Assembly: GCA_037074705.1 (NCBI GenBank)
Contig: CM073591.1
Location: 131,075,032 to 131,139,031, forward strand
Source of the DNA: Zhengitettix transpicula
Taxonomy: Eukaryota; Arthropoda; Insecta; Orthoptera; Tetrigidae
Direction: 5' to 3'
DNA length: 64,000 nt
Positions 34,165-46,116 of the stretch are shown piece by piece. The translations under genes were made by a program, and so were the position numbers. Position 1 is the first letter of the stretch; the number at the start of each line of letters is the position of its first letter. The notes under the pieces are model-generated. The model was not told the origin of the DNA, did no database searches, and saw nothing but the letters and a program-made list of their open reading frames with translations.

Positions 34165-35161
34165 TGTAATGCCAATTAATTAGGCCATTAAATGTTTGGA
34201 CATAAAATTTGAATTGTTTGATAAATCCATTATAGTGGCCTGATCGAACAAAGTGACAATGGAAAAGCAAGCTCAGCCGCTTTTGTTGAAAAGTCAGAAT
34301 GGCGTTTGCGCGTATGAAAGTGTGGCAGTTTACGTCTATAGCCAGCCAGGAAAGGAAGTCAGTTTTTTTTACGTCTACAGCCAGGAGCTAAAGAAAAGTT
34401 AGTTCGCTCCGAAAGAATAAACAGTTAAAATAAATCTTCAAGGAGCTACGTTGCAGTTTAAGTCCAAATCAGTAAAAGACTAATAAATCTACGAATCATA
34501 GGATTCCTGTAAGGCAAGCAGACATCAGATAGCTGACATTCAGAAGGATCATCCGAGTTCCTGGGAGCCTATAAATTTTGACTTCAATAGTGTAAAATCT
34601 GTGAGTCGACATTTAGAATCAGTGTATAATATTGCAATAGTGTACTTCCGAAACCAAAAATAATGCTGGTACCAGCTGGGCAATATGTAAGTAACAAAAC
34701 CAAAACTAATGATTAATTGTAAACGTAAATTATAGGATAAAGTCAGATTTCGTTCTCTTATAATTGTCAATCCGAGTTAATTCCTTTACTTTTAATTCCT
34801 TTCATTCTATCGACATATTGTTTAGGTAAATTGTAAAATGTTAGGTTAATGAGATTTTAAATCAATTTGTTGTGTTCATTATCAAACCCAGTCAAGGCCC
34901 TGAGAGAACCAGATCTCAAATTTTGTTGTAATTATTTTTATTGCCTCAAAATAAATAAAAATATTTTGTTTGTTAATTTTTTATTATTTTTTCATTTAAT
35001 AAAGTCTTATATTTGATTATTACATAAATGGCGCTTCAACGTGAGGCAAAGTCTTTAAATTTAAATTTAAATAAATACAGCTTCCATTTGATTATTACAT
35101 AAAGGGCTACCTCAACGTGAAGCTCGTTAATATAAATAAAGACTCATATTTGATTATTACA
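34165..35161 (+). mobile_element. Solo LTR-like element, type B copy 2 (997 bp)
   Basis: It begins TGTAATGCCAATTAATTAGG and ends TTTGATTATTACA, with AT repeats on both sides (it is inserted in the AT stretch after the LINE tail). It is homologous to 15347-16382. Near its 3' end a module of about 60 bp containing TTTGATTATTACATAAA and CTCAACGTGA is repeated (about 35008-35161), which copy 1 does not show. No coding frame is present. The long shared segments with copy 1 suggest solo LTRs from one family. Confidence 0.68.
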
Positions 35162-35235
35162 ATATATATATTTTCTCCTTTACACACAACTGCGAAACTG
35201 CAGTGGCATCAAATTCACGCAGAGCCGCCAAAAAA

Positions 35236-35426
35236 TTTTGACAACATTTATAAAAATTCTAGAGTATTTGTTGACAACATTTCTTGGCATCATTGTTTTC
35301 GTGTTGTCAACATTTTCCAAAGATAAGGGTAATATTGTCAACAATTTTGACGGAACTTGTTGCCAACATGTGTTGTCAACTTTGTTTGGTCACCATTGTT
35401 TGTGACAAAAAATGATGACAACACTT
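35236..35426. repeat. Cluster of GTTGTCAACA-like motifs
   Basis: Seven imperfect copies of TTGTCAACA, or its complement TGTTGACAA, occur within about 190 bp (starting near 35238, 35269, 35302, 35334, 35359, 35371 and 35414). Some form short palindromes such as TTGTTGACAACA. The spacing is irregular. It may be an eroded minisatellite or a cluster of binding sites. Confidence 0.6.
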
Positions 35427-36382
35427 AGTGTAACACACGCCTTCAGTGTTAAATTGTTAGCACTTCATAATTGTCCAGTTAGAGACTCAATAATTGTTGT
35501 TTTCTTGTTGGCTCCAATTCTTTGAAAATTAAATTAAGCGTTTTCAGGGTGTATATGACGCATATCTCTAAAATAAGAACAAGGAAGGTTAGTCATGGGA
35601 AAGGGGAAACTCTTTGAAAACTGTACTACTCGTCAGAAACCTTGTAATAAGAGCTGCTATTGCCTCTCACATACAATAAGAGTTGAATTTATCTCGGTAC
35701 AAATGTTGTATTTATTTGACAGTGTCAATATTTTCCCCCAGTGATTCGTCTCACACTGGTACCTCTCTATTCATTTCATCGTAAACAGCCGTCATTATAA
35801 TTAAGTGCATTTCATTGTCCAACCCTCTCATTGAATCTTCTCTCTTTCCACAATGTGCAAAGGGTGTGACGATTCTTTGTTCTCGATCGCCCTGCTACTA
35901 AAATTAATCTGAACACTGGATCCGGTCTCAAGAGGAAGCAAATTCGTCCACTTATTAGGATAAAGGCTGGTGATCATTTCTTCATCCTTTGTCTAAGGCG
36001 GAACAGGAAACGCTCTGAAGACTATTTCAATTAGATACCGATTGATACTAAACTGGTTGGGAAAGAACGTTACAAGGAATTATTAAAGGAGCTCCTACAA
36101 TATCTATGCTTATATGATAGTAAAAGTGTAAGACGTGATACGCATTTGTATTTAAATACATAGTACTATTATGATAAAACAATTTTTGGTAATTTTTGCC
36201 TGAGCGGGTACATTAGCTAATTCTGTTTTTAAAAAATCGTCTTAACACGATTCAGCTCCGATACTGGCAAGTTCCCCCTACAAAATCAAAGTTTTCTTAT
36301 CTTTAAAGAACAACTAATAACAGTCAGTTGGACAACCATCAACCTTTTTCATAGAGGCTTTTTTTATTTAGTGCCGTTAAGA
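35427..36382. other. No gene seen
   Basis: A+T-rich sequence with no recognisable frame or repeat. Confidence 0.6.
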
Positions 36383-36855
36383 GAGCTATAGGGGAAGGCT
36401 ATCTTTGGGAATGCCTTATTTTCTCTCTGGTTTTGAGAACAAAGATTCCCACAAGCCGAGGCACCTTGGCCTGTTTTGAGAGGTGTATTTTCTGGGGTCA
36501 CAGACCCGGGGCATACGATAAGAGTTGTCCGCTATTCCCATTGCAACAGTCGGCCAGCTGCCTCCTAAACTGGTCGAGGCACGGAGAAGGAAATGCTGCG
36601 TCCCCACAGCAAGACCCTCTCCCGCCATCGGAAAGGCGAGGGACAAGTAGCCAACACCCGACCTACCTGATGCAGGTTTTCTAGGGTTTGTCTGCATCAA
36701 TTTTGGGTAAATGCCAGGTGGGATCCTTAAACTACAGCCCGGCTACCTTCCTCCACCCTTCCAAATCCCACCTTTCAAATCCCTTCTTATGCTATTAAAG
36801 GGCAGTTGCCACCACGTAGATTACCCTCATGTAGCCTGTTAATCTTAAAAAAAAT
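36383..36855 (+). mobile_element. Family A retroposon, nearly full length with A tail
   Basis: It starts in the GAGAGCTATAGGGGAAGGCT region, slightly short of the family's 5' end, and includes CACAAGCCGAGGCACCTTGG, AGTCGGCCAGCTGCCTCCTA, ACCTACCTGATGCAGG, GATCCTTAAACTACAGCCCG, CATGTAGCCTGTTAATCTT and an A8 tail. A segment between GCCCGG and CTACCTTCC is deleted. Open frames inside it (36433-36684 plus, 36416-36700 minus) are shared with other copies. Confidence 0.93.
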
Positions 36856-37607
36856 ACTGTTGTAGTATCCTTATCAGCTTTTCTGATGTGCGTTACCGAG
36901 GGGCGTATTTGTTGGTCTATTTCAGCGCAAACTCTCATGTCTCAAACATACTTGATTCGATTGTCTTTTAATAAAAATTCAGTAAACACTTTATGATATT
37001 AAGCTCTGCTAGTTCCGAACCTTAGGGTTATCAGGTGTTCCAGGATCACTTCGTACCAGAAGTATGTAGTTTTTATTTAGATATTTGTCGATATTTTTTA
37101 AATATCAAGTTTTTACTGATCTTATATTCCCGCGAGATTTCATTTTACATGCATACGACTCATACAATGCTGAGTGTCTAAAAAGAGTCCGTTAAAAGAA
37201 GATTTTATAATCAAACAGTTTTTACTTGTCAAATAACATGATTCGTAATTGTCAGACAACACTTCTCTTAGTTTAACTGAGGCTTAAGTATCAGCTGACC
37301 GGCCCCCAAAACATTGGAACAAACAGAAATTTCGTTCATTTAGTCATTTTATTACAGATAATTAGTATTTGATTTAAGTAATTAATCTCTCAATGAACGG
37401 TGTAAGACAGTGACAGTCGTACCATAATTACTTGCTTACGGTCATCTTCACACTCATTGTAGTTACATAGGCTCTTGTCAATGGAGGTTCTCAGTGGATA
37501 TCAGGAACCAGAATTTAAAAATATATTAGACGATAATATAGAGAAATATAGTCAAGCAAAAACGACTGATGTTACAGGCAAAACGGTAGGTAGAAAAGCA
37601 GAAGGTG
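36856..37607. other. No gene seen
   Basis: A+T-rich sequence with no recognisable frame or repeat. Confidence 0.65.
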
Positions 37608-38017
37608 TATAGGGTAATCCACATTGTGGCAACTCCCCTCTTATAGCATAGGAAAGGGAGTGAAAGGGAGGGTGGGTGCGGAAAGGTAGAGCAAGGTAGC
37701 TAAGGGTTAACTAGGGCCTCAGAGCTATGATTTAAGGATTCTACCGGCAATTTACCTAAAAGTGATGCAGGAAAAACCCTACAAAAGCATGCATCATGTA
37801 GGTCGGACATTTGGTACTTGTCTCCCGCCCTACCGATGGCTGGAGAGGAAGTTGCTGTGGGGTCGCAACTTTCCCCTCCCCGTAGCTTGACTAGTTTAGG
37901 AGGCAGCTGGCCGACTATTCTAATAGGAACAGCGGACAACTCTTACTGTATGCCCAAGGTCTGCGACCCCGGAACATACACCTCTCAAAACAGGCCGAGG
38001 TGCCTCGGCATGTAGTT
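37608..38017 (-). mobile_element. Family A retroposon, both ends truncated
   Basis: It begins in GGGTAATCCACATTGTGGC (the A tail and GTAGCCTGTTACCCT are gone) and runs to CCGAGGTGCCTCGGCATGTAG. All middle landmarks are present: the CATAGGAAAGGGAG, GGTAGCTAAGGGTTAACTAG, GATGCAGG, GTAGGTCGGACATTTGG and GGAGGCAGCTGGCCGACTA segments. Confidence 0.92.
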
Positions 38018-39639
38018 TTTAAGAAGCAGTTTAAGACTAATTTCAATTTCTATCGAGAGATGGTGAATTGGGATAAATAATAATTACGGAAAATAAGCCA
38101 GATTGGTGACGAATTGAGGATCGATGAAGTGTCAGTTAAGTGAAAGTTTAACCCCCATCGGCATAGATGCGAGAGTCGAGGTGGCGGTGGGAATGATTAA
38201 AAATGAAATGTCCAAATACACCGCGATTGACGGCTAATTCTCTGTATTAAGGGTAACTGGGAGAACAATGGCACTACAGAGGCCTTTTAAGTCATGCGTT
38301 CAGCCTCCACCGGCATGGGAGTGAGTGAGAAGGAATTCATAATAAAGTGATTAGATGACCAATATTGGTGACGATTATATGGTTTTGCGGACTACTAAGC
38401 TGATTGGTGACAGTTCCGATATTATAGCCCCAGTTAAATAAATAGATCACTTACTAGAAGGCTGCGCCTAAATAAGTTGCAGAGAAAAGTCATTGAAACG
38501 CCTGTCTTAACAGAAAATGAAGGCTGTGAAAACAGGTTTTAACCCACCGATTTTACTGATTGCAATGATTTAACTTTTATGATCTAAAATTTTCTATGAG
38601 ACTTGCATTATCGAACAAAATCACTAGGGTAGTCTACTAAATATTGCAGGTCGCCACGGTTCTCCCATGGCTAACGTTATATTGTATGTCAACGTAGCTT
38701 TTCTTCAGTGGAGAGATATGAGTTGGGTTCTTTAATAATGTAGCCTATAGTCAAGCAGCTCATTTTCTGTAATTTTGTATGCAATAATATTTTAGTTGTT
38801 TACTTTAATTTTAAAGTGAAGTAGTGAACACGTACCTCATACAAGCGATTACGTGCTGGGTCCTCGGAACTGTGGTATATTCCTCATCGTGTTATTGCCC
38901 GTAAGCTTACAGGTATAATTGTGAATGAGAGACGTTTCATTAGTATTTGATTCCATAATAAATATTGCAGTAATAATAATAAGAAGAAAATAGCCAAATA
39001 CAGATAAAAGAAGTGATGATATAAGTGCCACACAAACGTTTCTTAAGGTGTTAAGAAAACTAAAACTAAAGCGACACAACTGCATATTTTAGTTGACAAA
39101 ACCCAAAAGCCTACATATTGTAGTAAAACATTCTTGCTGTGTTTCAGTATATTTTTTTAGCGTTAAAAGGCAAAGGAAACTGACGCTCAAGCGAATCGAT
39201 TTATTGCAGCACTTTAAATGGCCATCAATTTTGAATCTTTTAAACGTTGCTTTGTCTTAAAGTTTTGTATCTACAATATAAGCTTTAGTATAAGGTTGTT
39301 GTATTTATATTTACTACCTAATTTGCTCTCTGTCAGATATATGATTTTTTTTAATAGGATCTTATTTCACATTAAAGTTAAGTAAAATTGTTATCTGTGA
39401 AAATTAAGATCATTTCATCTGCGTATATAGGAACTTCCAAGGGAGAATTTTCGAGGAAAATATTAAGGATGTATCTCTGGCATAACTAAAAAGCTAGGAA
39501 GTTGAGTGAAGACTCGGATTAATCCACAAACTGAATGGGTGGAGAGTACTGCTCTTCTGTGGAAGGATGAACCACCAGAGCCGTTCCGTGTCACCAAATC
39601 CAACAAGTGTACAAGAGTACCTTGGATACCTGATTACAC
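38018..39639. other. No gene seen
   Basis: Mixed composition. A 78-codon minus frame (38849-39085) is hydrophobic but has no recognisable family match. I see no repeat boundary. Confidence 0.55.
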
Positions 39640-40115
39640 AACCTTGAAACGGCGAACGGATGAGCAGAGACAAGAGTTGTGGTGAGTCCGACCTGTCGGT
39701 GGTACTGCACACGGTAGCCCGCGCCGCATTACTCGGGCCCTGCCGCCTACCTCCTCGTGCTGCTGGGGATAATTGCCGGGCCCGTAATAACACGGACACC
39801 GGGTTATTTATCCGCGCTCTACCCTGTAATTTGCCCCCCCTGTTTACTGGACCGCCTCCGCACGCCGCACTGCTGAGCCAGCATTTCGTAATCCGGCCCT
39901 CGCTGCCGGCCGCAAATGGAGCCCGTGCATCGCCGCCAGGTCACACTGACGATGTAATTAACCAGACCTCTGAGATCATGCCTCACAGACTGCCGGAGCC
40001 TTACCATTCACAGTTTGACCGGCAGTGGAAAATACGCGCATGTCAGAACTCCACCAGCTTCAGGAAAGGAAGACGATGTAGGCCCAACTGTCTTTGGAGG
40101 ACTGAGACTGAATGA
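39640..40115 (+). other. GC-rich island with a 151-codon frame, candidate conserved element
   Basis: This is the most G+C-rich stretch in the window. An ATG-started frame (39660-40115, 151 codons, beginning MSRDKSCGESDLSVVL) is rich in Arg, Pro and Ala and shows no known domain. Frames on the minus strand are also open (39494-39799, 39819-40007), so the open frame may be a by-product of composition. Segments such as GGGTTATTTATCCGCG and GATGTAATTAACCAG, with TAAT cores and CpG, are reminiscent of arthropod conserved noncoding elements near developmental genes. It belongs to none of the repeat families found here. The alternative is an exon of an unknown protein. Confidence 0.4.
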
Positions 40116-40930
40116 GTGAGTCCTCGTCAGTGAAGGCGGACGGACTCTGAAGGCTATTAACTGAATGTCTTACCTTCTGTGGAAATGTGCTCTTCCATTG
40201 TTTCTTACACATATAATAATCTCACACATTTTTCTTACTCCTCACCATCCAAAGGGTCTTCGAGCTGTCAATCTATTGCCATTTTTAAACATACTCATCT
40301 TTCAAATTGTAATGTCTAAACTTTAATATTGAACAAAAGGTGGGAAATGATCAAATTGAGTGCACTTGGTCGCAGTGTGTCGGCGTTGTGTGTAAGTAAA
40401 TGTGACTGAGAATTTGGATGATTATCTAAAAATAAATCGACGAGAAAGTAACATGTCACGTCTCAAGGAAAGTCCAACATCACTAAAATTTATTCCCCGT
40501 GAAAAACTCGACGGAAATAGGCCGTTACAACTTCGAATATTTTTGAATAATTACTGTATTTGGCCAGAAAGAGTTGAGGGTGGTAATGTGGGAGAGAGGC
40601 GAGTTGACGAGAATGAAGGGGCAGTCGGAGAAGATCATTCAGGCCAGGGCATGACATTTATTCGGGCCTAGCGAGCGCTATTCATTCTGACAAAATAGCC
40701 TTCAAGTCCACAGCACTGTGAGTAGTATTGCAGATAGGATCAGCCCCAGAGCTGTCCGAAACAGTCACCAACGTTTGAGGTCTACCTCAAGTAAGTTCCT
40801 GCGTGGTTAATCAAAGCTGATGGTCAACGAGAGACGCAGATAATGACATCATAGCCAATTATAATTACCCAGGTACAGTAACTCCCGGGGATAGTCACGA
40901 TCACTGGGACTTAATTTGTCATTTTGCACA
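40116..40930. other. Balanced-composition continuation of the island, unknown
   Basis: An 89-codon plus frame (40402-40671, beginning MTENLDDYLKINRRESN) is present without a recognisable domain. The stretch 40630-40930 remains more G+C-rich and contains AATTATAATTACCCAGGTAC and TAATGACATCA (homeodomain- and CRE-like words, by inference only). It may be part of the same regulatory block. Confidence 0.35.
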
Positions 40931-41892
40931 CTAAACTAACATTCATTTAATCAGACCCTGAATTTTCCTGGGAACAACTCACATAAACCTATTGCAGAAA
41001 TTTTTATATATTTTTGTTACGTAAAAAGTAATGTAAAAAAGAGGTAATATTATTAAAATTATGCATTTCAAATTAATTAAGATTTTTATTCCTATTGACC
41101 CGACTCTGTAAGAAGCTAAAAAGTGTTGGGTTTAGTCAAGTTTAAAACCCTCCAAAAAATAAATCATTGCTAACTATTGCTCACCTGACTTTGAGAACTT
41201 ATTGGTAAATTGTATTACTTGTTTTGTTATTAGACATAAATCAAAGAAATCAATCGTGGAGTATTTCTGTGTGTATGAATATCACCCAGTCTTCATCCAT
41301 CGCCGAAATTTTATAAGGTTTTCTCTTTAATTATTTTGACTAACCATTAAATCAAAACAATTCATATCTCAAATAATCTTAGAATTCTTTTACGCCTTTT
41401 CTAAATGTCCATGTTTTACTTCATGTACTACTCATATAACCTCATCCGCGATATTATTTGTATCTTTGTTACTAATAGAATTTTTCACATATCTGGATCG
41501 GATTAAAAAAAAATTGGGCAATAAATTTATTACTTTGAAGACAAACAAATGTAAAAGGTTTAGTAAACGGAAGACGTTTGTGACAGACAGTAAGTAGATC
41601 TACTCTTAGTCTGCAATTCTTCCTGCGGTTGTATTTTCACAATCAATGGAGAATATTACAAATACAATTCAAATTATAAAAAGAATGTATTTAAAGTAGC
41701 TTCCAGGTTATGTAATCGTTTGCGCAAAACATGATATATGTCTAGAAAGTTAAATAATATCCTACGATATATCTATTCAAGCTTGGATTGTAGAATAGTT
41801 TCTGTATTTGTACAACTTCTTTCCAAACATGATTAATTTGATGTTTATCACTTAAAAATAAATCACATGCCTCAATGCCCTTTTTATATTAT
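40931..41892. other. A+T-rich DNA, no gene seen
   Basis: No open frame above 60 codons and no repeat was recognised. Confidence 0.65.
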
Positions 41893-42375
41893 AGAGTAAC
41901 AGGCTACATGAGGGTAATCCACGTGGTAGTAACTCCCCTTGAATAGCATAGGAAAGGATTTGATGGGGACGGATGCGAAAGGGTAGACGAAGGTAACCTT
42001 ATAAAAATAGCCTCACGGGCTATGCTTTAAGGATCATATCCGGCATTCACCTAAAAGTGATACAGGACAAACCCTAGTAAACCTGCATCAGGTAGATCGG
42101 GCACTTGGTTCATGTCCCACACCCATAGGCGGGAGAGGCGTTTGATGTGTGGACGCAGCGTTCGTTGCCTCGACCAGTTTAGAAGGCAGATGACCGACTA
42201 TTCCAATAGGAATAACGGAAAACTCTTACTGTATGCCCAAAGTCTGCGACCCCGGAACATACACCTCTCATAACAGACCGAGGGGCCTTTGCTTGTGGAA
42301 ACCTTAGTTCACAAAACCAAAGAGAGGAGAAGGCATCCCCTCCATAGCTCCATAGCTCACCTGCGAGAGAATAGT
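41893..42375 (-). mobile_element. Family A retroposon, nearly full length
   Basis: The A-tail end is on the left (TATAGAGTAACAGGCTACAT, then GAGGGTAATCCACGTGG). It runs through GATACAGGACAAACCCTAG, AGGCAGATGACCGACTATTC, CCGAGGGGCC and the 5' segment with GAGAGGAGAAGGCATCCCC, ending near ACCTGCGAGAGAATAG. A 176-codon plus frame starts at 42289 inside the element's 5' half and reads out into flanking DNA. It is probably accidental. Confidence 0.92.
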
Positions 42376-43457
42376 TCTCATATGCTTCCTTGCATATCAC
42401 CTCAGAGACGTATGCTTTATACCAAATATAACTATTACACATTACACACGGCTGAAGATGAAACGCTAGGTCGACCACTTGCCACTCAAAAATATCCTGA
42501 ATGTGTCATGCAACATGACAGTGTGGCAGTTGTCCTGCTATGCCAATGCCCTCAATTGACTGTAGAGCCAAGGGGAAAGAAGAGAACAATAGGCATTATA
42601 AGAAACGACAGAATCACAATGCACAATAATGATCTTTTCACTCTTTCCTTTCTAACCAATTTCAGAATATTATTTTTACTCGAAAGTGTTGTCTTACATG
42701 GCTTAATTCCAGAACCTGACGTATCCGACATGTGCTCTCAACCTTGTTGGTATGATACCGCTAGCTCATCAGCAAACACCGTTCTACAAACCCATCGTCT
42801 GCATGATATAAAAGCCTAATTATCGTGATGTTTGAGTGTTGCTAACTCTCTAAACTGGAAATATAATGAGGAGAGGGACGGATCTAGCACGTTGGCATCG
42901 GTCAGGTCATCTGGTCACGATTTATTACCACGGCGAGACCCCGGAGCCACGAGTGCTGAGTTTACTTACCCCTGAGGCCATTGCGTGCAGACTCTCGCCT
43001 TATTCCGCAACTTGCAGTGCGCTTCTAATGAGGGAAAGAAACAGGTCAAGGTCCGTATTGAAGACTCTGATCAAAATTCAAGGGATTTCTTTCCTCGAAA
43101 AAAATAAGATCTTCTTTTTGGAACTTCACCGTTTATCTAAGCTTGATCCTCGTCGATCCAGAAGACCAAGACAACTTCCGGTGCCGTCCCAGTTATTTGT
43201 GATTATGATTTATTATGGTAGCAAATATTGGACAAACCAAAATCACTCGCAGAGTGGTTCCAAATGAAACAACTTATTTGCTACGATTGTTTGTCGCTTT
43301 GATGAAAATGGACTGTGCATGTCAACAGACGTACAATGTCAAATTAAAAATTATTTTAAACATAGTGTGTGAGCCGCAGTTTGGAATTGGCTAACACCCG
43401 ACTCGTACAGTGGGGTTCTATATAGACATAGACACACTTCGCCTTTCTTTTATTGAT
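42376..43457. other. Balanced-composition region with two unassigned frames
   Basis: It contains the end of the 176-codon frame (to 42819) and a 133-codon ATG-started plus frame (42866-43267, beginning MRRGTDLARWHRSGH, rich in Arg and Leu). Neither has a recognised domain, signal peptide or repeat. A family D fragment at 42489-42536 falls inside the first frame, which argues that frame is not a host gene. The second could be an exon or chance. Confidence 0.35.
42489..42560 (+). repeat. Family D repeat fragment
   Basis: The segment ATCCTGAATGTGTCATGCAA, then CATGACAGTGTGGCAGTTGT, matches 56766-56809 with about ten differences over 45 bp. After a short gap both continue with a TGTAGAGCCA or TATAGAGCCA word. 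The related copy at 11548-11600 is more diverged. Confidence 0.6.
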
Positions 43458-43490
43458 TAACGAGTAACAGGCTACATGAGAGTAATCTAT
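43458..43490 (-). mobile_element. Family A retroposon, terminal 3' stub
   Basis: Only the last 30 or so bases are present: GAGTAACAGGCTACATGAG followed by AGTAATCTATG, equal to the tail-side end of other minus-oriented copies. This is consistent with extreme 5' truncation. Confidence 0.8.
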
Positions 43491-44664
43491 GTCTTCGCTT
43501 CTGTGGAACGGAAAGCGTAGAACCCAACGCAGAAGAACGGCTGCGAGTCTTTGCCGACTTGGTAAAGGGTCACGATTTCCCTGCAAACCAATGCACCACT
43601 GTCGCCCTGTCAGAGTCTTTGTAAAGCGCGCTTATCTCTCTCTTCGCTGCAAGCTGATCTCACAGTGCCTCCCGCAACTGAGCCGTGAGAGATTGGACTT
43701 GTAGTCAGAGTTATCTCAGATAGAATTTCTCAGAATTATCAACAATTAAGTTCTCTGAGACCTTTACCAGCCTTTGGCGGTGATGACCCGACAGAGCTAG
43801 GCGTGCAAGGATTGCGAGGTAGTGGGCTGGTGTTCTGATCCTCAATGTGAACAAGGTTTTGAAGAAGAGCCCCACTAAGACCGGAAAACAATCCCACTGG
43901 ATTTCCCGTAATCGCAGACTGACCCTGTAAACAAGACCAGTCCTAACTGGCGATGTTTCGCTGATACTGCTGTCTCCCAGGTAAACAAAACCATTCATTT
44001 CCGAAGCTACTCCAAAACTTCCCGTATTTGTGACCGGCACGAAGACGTAAACAAAGAAACTATTGGATTCAAATTCCAGACTTATTTTATTTAGTCCTCG
44101 ATAGAAGCGCTACAACACAGCAAACTACGGTACCTACATTCAGTACACAACACTTAGTCTTTATGTTTTTGATAAAAATAATAATTATTTAGAAGTTCGT
44201 TCTCCTCCTCCTGGTTGCAGGGTTTTCACTAATAAGTTAAGTGAAGCGTCTCAATCGCCATGTCCAGTCGTTTTCGGGTTGAAATTTTCCTGGTAAATTT
44301 ATCTATAACTACTTTCATATCTGCAATGAAAAAGTTTTAATAATTTGTCTTTAGCGTGACAAGAGAAAATTCTCCGGCACTAGTCTGGGTAAAAGTGTTA
44401 ACCATGACATGCCCTTCTCCTGACCTAAATTCGCTATAGTATTGTAAAGTGAGTGCTTACCGTGTTTCTGGAATTACAGATATTTCTATTTACTGGTTAT
44501 CCTTTGAACGAGTTAGTTGGTCCTTAATTATTTGTTAGTTTAAATCCTCTATCTAACATAAATGCAAAAATGTTCCATTCATATTTCCTATGCTTATGTC
44601 GAGATAGTAAAAACATAGAACACGTTAGTGATGGAACTGATTTATTTCATAACAATTAGTAGTA
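43491..44664. other. No gene recognised
   Basis: Balanced composition to about 44060, then A+T-rich. A 109-codon minus frame (44040-43711) starts with ATG (MPVTNTGSFGVASEMN...), with no domain recognised. A 71-codon plus frame (43489-43704) is also present. Either may be chance. Confidence 0.4.
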
Positions 44665-44775
44665 AATGGAGAATTCTATTAGAGTTGAAAAATAACAATT
44701 TTGATGTTCCGTGTCTAATTTTCAGGCAGCCAGATTGGACCAGATCAGATTCAGTTTTTTGTTGTCTGCCATTTT
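44665..44775 (-). repeat. Family H repeat, copy 1
   Basis: On the minus strand it reads GACAACAAA, then CTGGTCCAATCTGGCTGCC, then TGAAAATTAGACA. About 70 bp match the plus-strand segment 46518-46600. Both copies are translatable through LVQSGCLxIR, but no protein family is known to me. Confidence 0.55.
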
Positions 44776-45566
44776 TTTGCGAAGACGTGGAATTGTTTTT
44801 CATTAACCTGATTGATATATTTACGTATAAATATAACCATGCTAGACGATAGTTTACCACTACACAATAGCGTACTGTTATATTCGTCTGATCTCGTTTA
44901 ACATAGTTGGCATTTAATCGTGAGAACATAATTGTAGTAGGAATGAGCAAGACGCTGTCCCGAAGTAGGGAAAAATATTAGTAGTTTAGCTTTTATATAG
45001 GAAACTAAGAAGAAATAGTTCTAAGAATATTAAGTACTAGTCGAAATTATAAGAATTTAGAATTGTAAATGAACATGAACGTGATTCAGACGTAATATAT
45101 GTGTTTTATTGTCAGATTTGGGGAAGATAAAAGACAAAGCAGGATTCAGGATTGGGAATTTAGGTCAAATCATAAAGGCAATGAGTAAGGTTTAATAGGC
45201 AAAGCAATGTGATTTTGTTGAGAGTTATATTCAAACTTTTCGAACAGGGAAAATCTTTGTTCCTCTAACCGAGCTGTATGCTAACAGTAATGGATCCTGA
45301 CATGGACTAGTCCCTTCAACACGGCTCATGATGACGGCTGTCTGGGCATTCGGCGCCTGAATGTTAAAAAAAAACATTGTTTCCGATTAAAAAAAAAGCC
45401 ATTTCAAAATTTCAAAGTATACATGAAACACTATTTTATTTTTTTCTGACAATCCGATTTATTTATATATCACACGGCTAATGTTACAAATAAAGACACT
45501 TCAATCGCACCATCTCAAATTCATAAATCCACTTACACCGAGATTGAGGAACGTATTTCCATTCTT
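44776..45566. other. A+T-rich DNA, no gene seen
   Basis: No frame or repeat was recognised. Confidence 0.65.
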
Positions 45567-45579
45567 TTCTAACAATTAT

Positions 45580-46116
45580 TTTTTTAGGACAACAGGCTAC
45601 ATGAGGGTAATCCACATGGTGGCAACTTCCCTTTAACAGCATAGGACGGGATTTGAAAGGGGGGATGCCGAAGGGTAGAGGAATCTAGCCAAGGGTTAAC
45701 TGGAGCTCACGGGCTATATTTTAAGGATCCTACACGATATTCGCCTAAAAGTTATGCAGGACAACCGCTAGAAAACCTGCATCAGGAAGATCGGGCATTT
45801 GGTACTTGTCCCACACCCTTCTGATCGCGGGAGAGGGGTTTGTTGTAGGGACGCAGCATTTACTTCTCCGAGCCTCAACCAGTTTAGGAGGCATCTGGCC
45901 GACTATTCCAATGGGAATATCAGACAACTCTTATCGTATGCCCAAGGTCTGTGACCCCAGAACATACACCTCTCAATACAGGCCGAGGTGCCTCGGCTTG
46001 TGGGAATCGTAGTTCAAAAACGGAGAGAGGAAAAGGCATCCCCAAAGGTAGCCCCCTACGTCTCTCTTACAAGGTTCTGCCTGCGAGAGAACAGCCCTGG
46101 CAGACTCACCTCCTTC
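45580..46116 (-). mobile_element. Family A retroposon, full-length reference copy with TSD
   Basis: This is the best-bounded family A copy. On the minus strand it begins near GAGTCTGCCAGGGCTGTTCT, continues CGCAGGCAGAACC, GGGGATGCCTTTTCC, CAAGCCGAGGCACCTCGG, GTTCTGGGGTCACAGACC, AGATGCCTCCTAAACTGG, TTCCTGATGCAGG, GTAGGATCCTTAAA, GTTAACCCTTGGCTA and CATGTAGCCTGTTGTCC, and ends in an A7 tail. The direct repeat TTCTAACARTTAT flanks it (45567-45579 and 46117-46129, one mismatch). Target duplication plus A tail indicates retroposition by LINE machinery. I see no convincing pol III A/B boxes, no 7SL or 5S head and no reverse transcriptase, so the family is nonautonomous and unclassified. Confidence 0.93.

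Noticed and set aside
42289..42819. 176-codon plus-strand open frame, the longest in the window
   Set aside because: It begins inside a family A retroposon and runs through a family D repeat, so it is assembled from repeats and is not a host gene.
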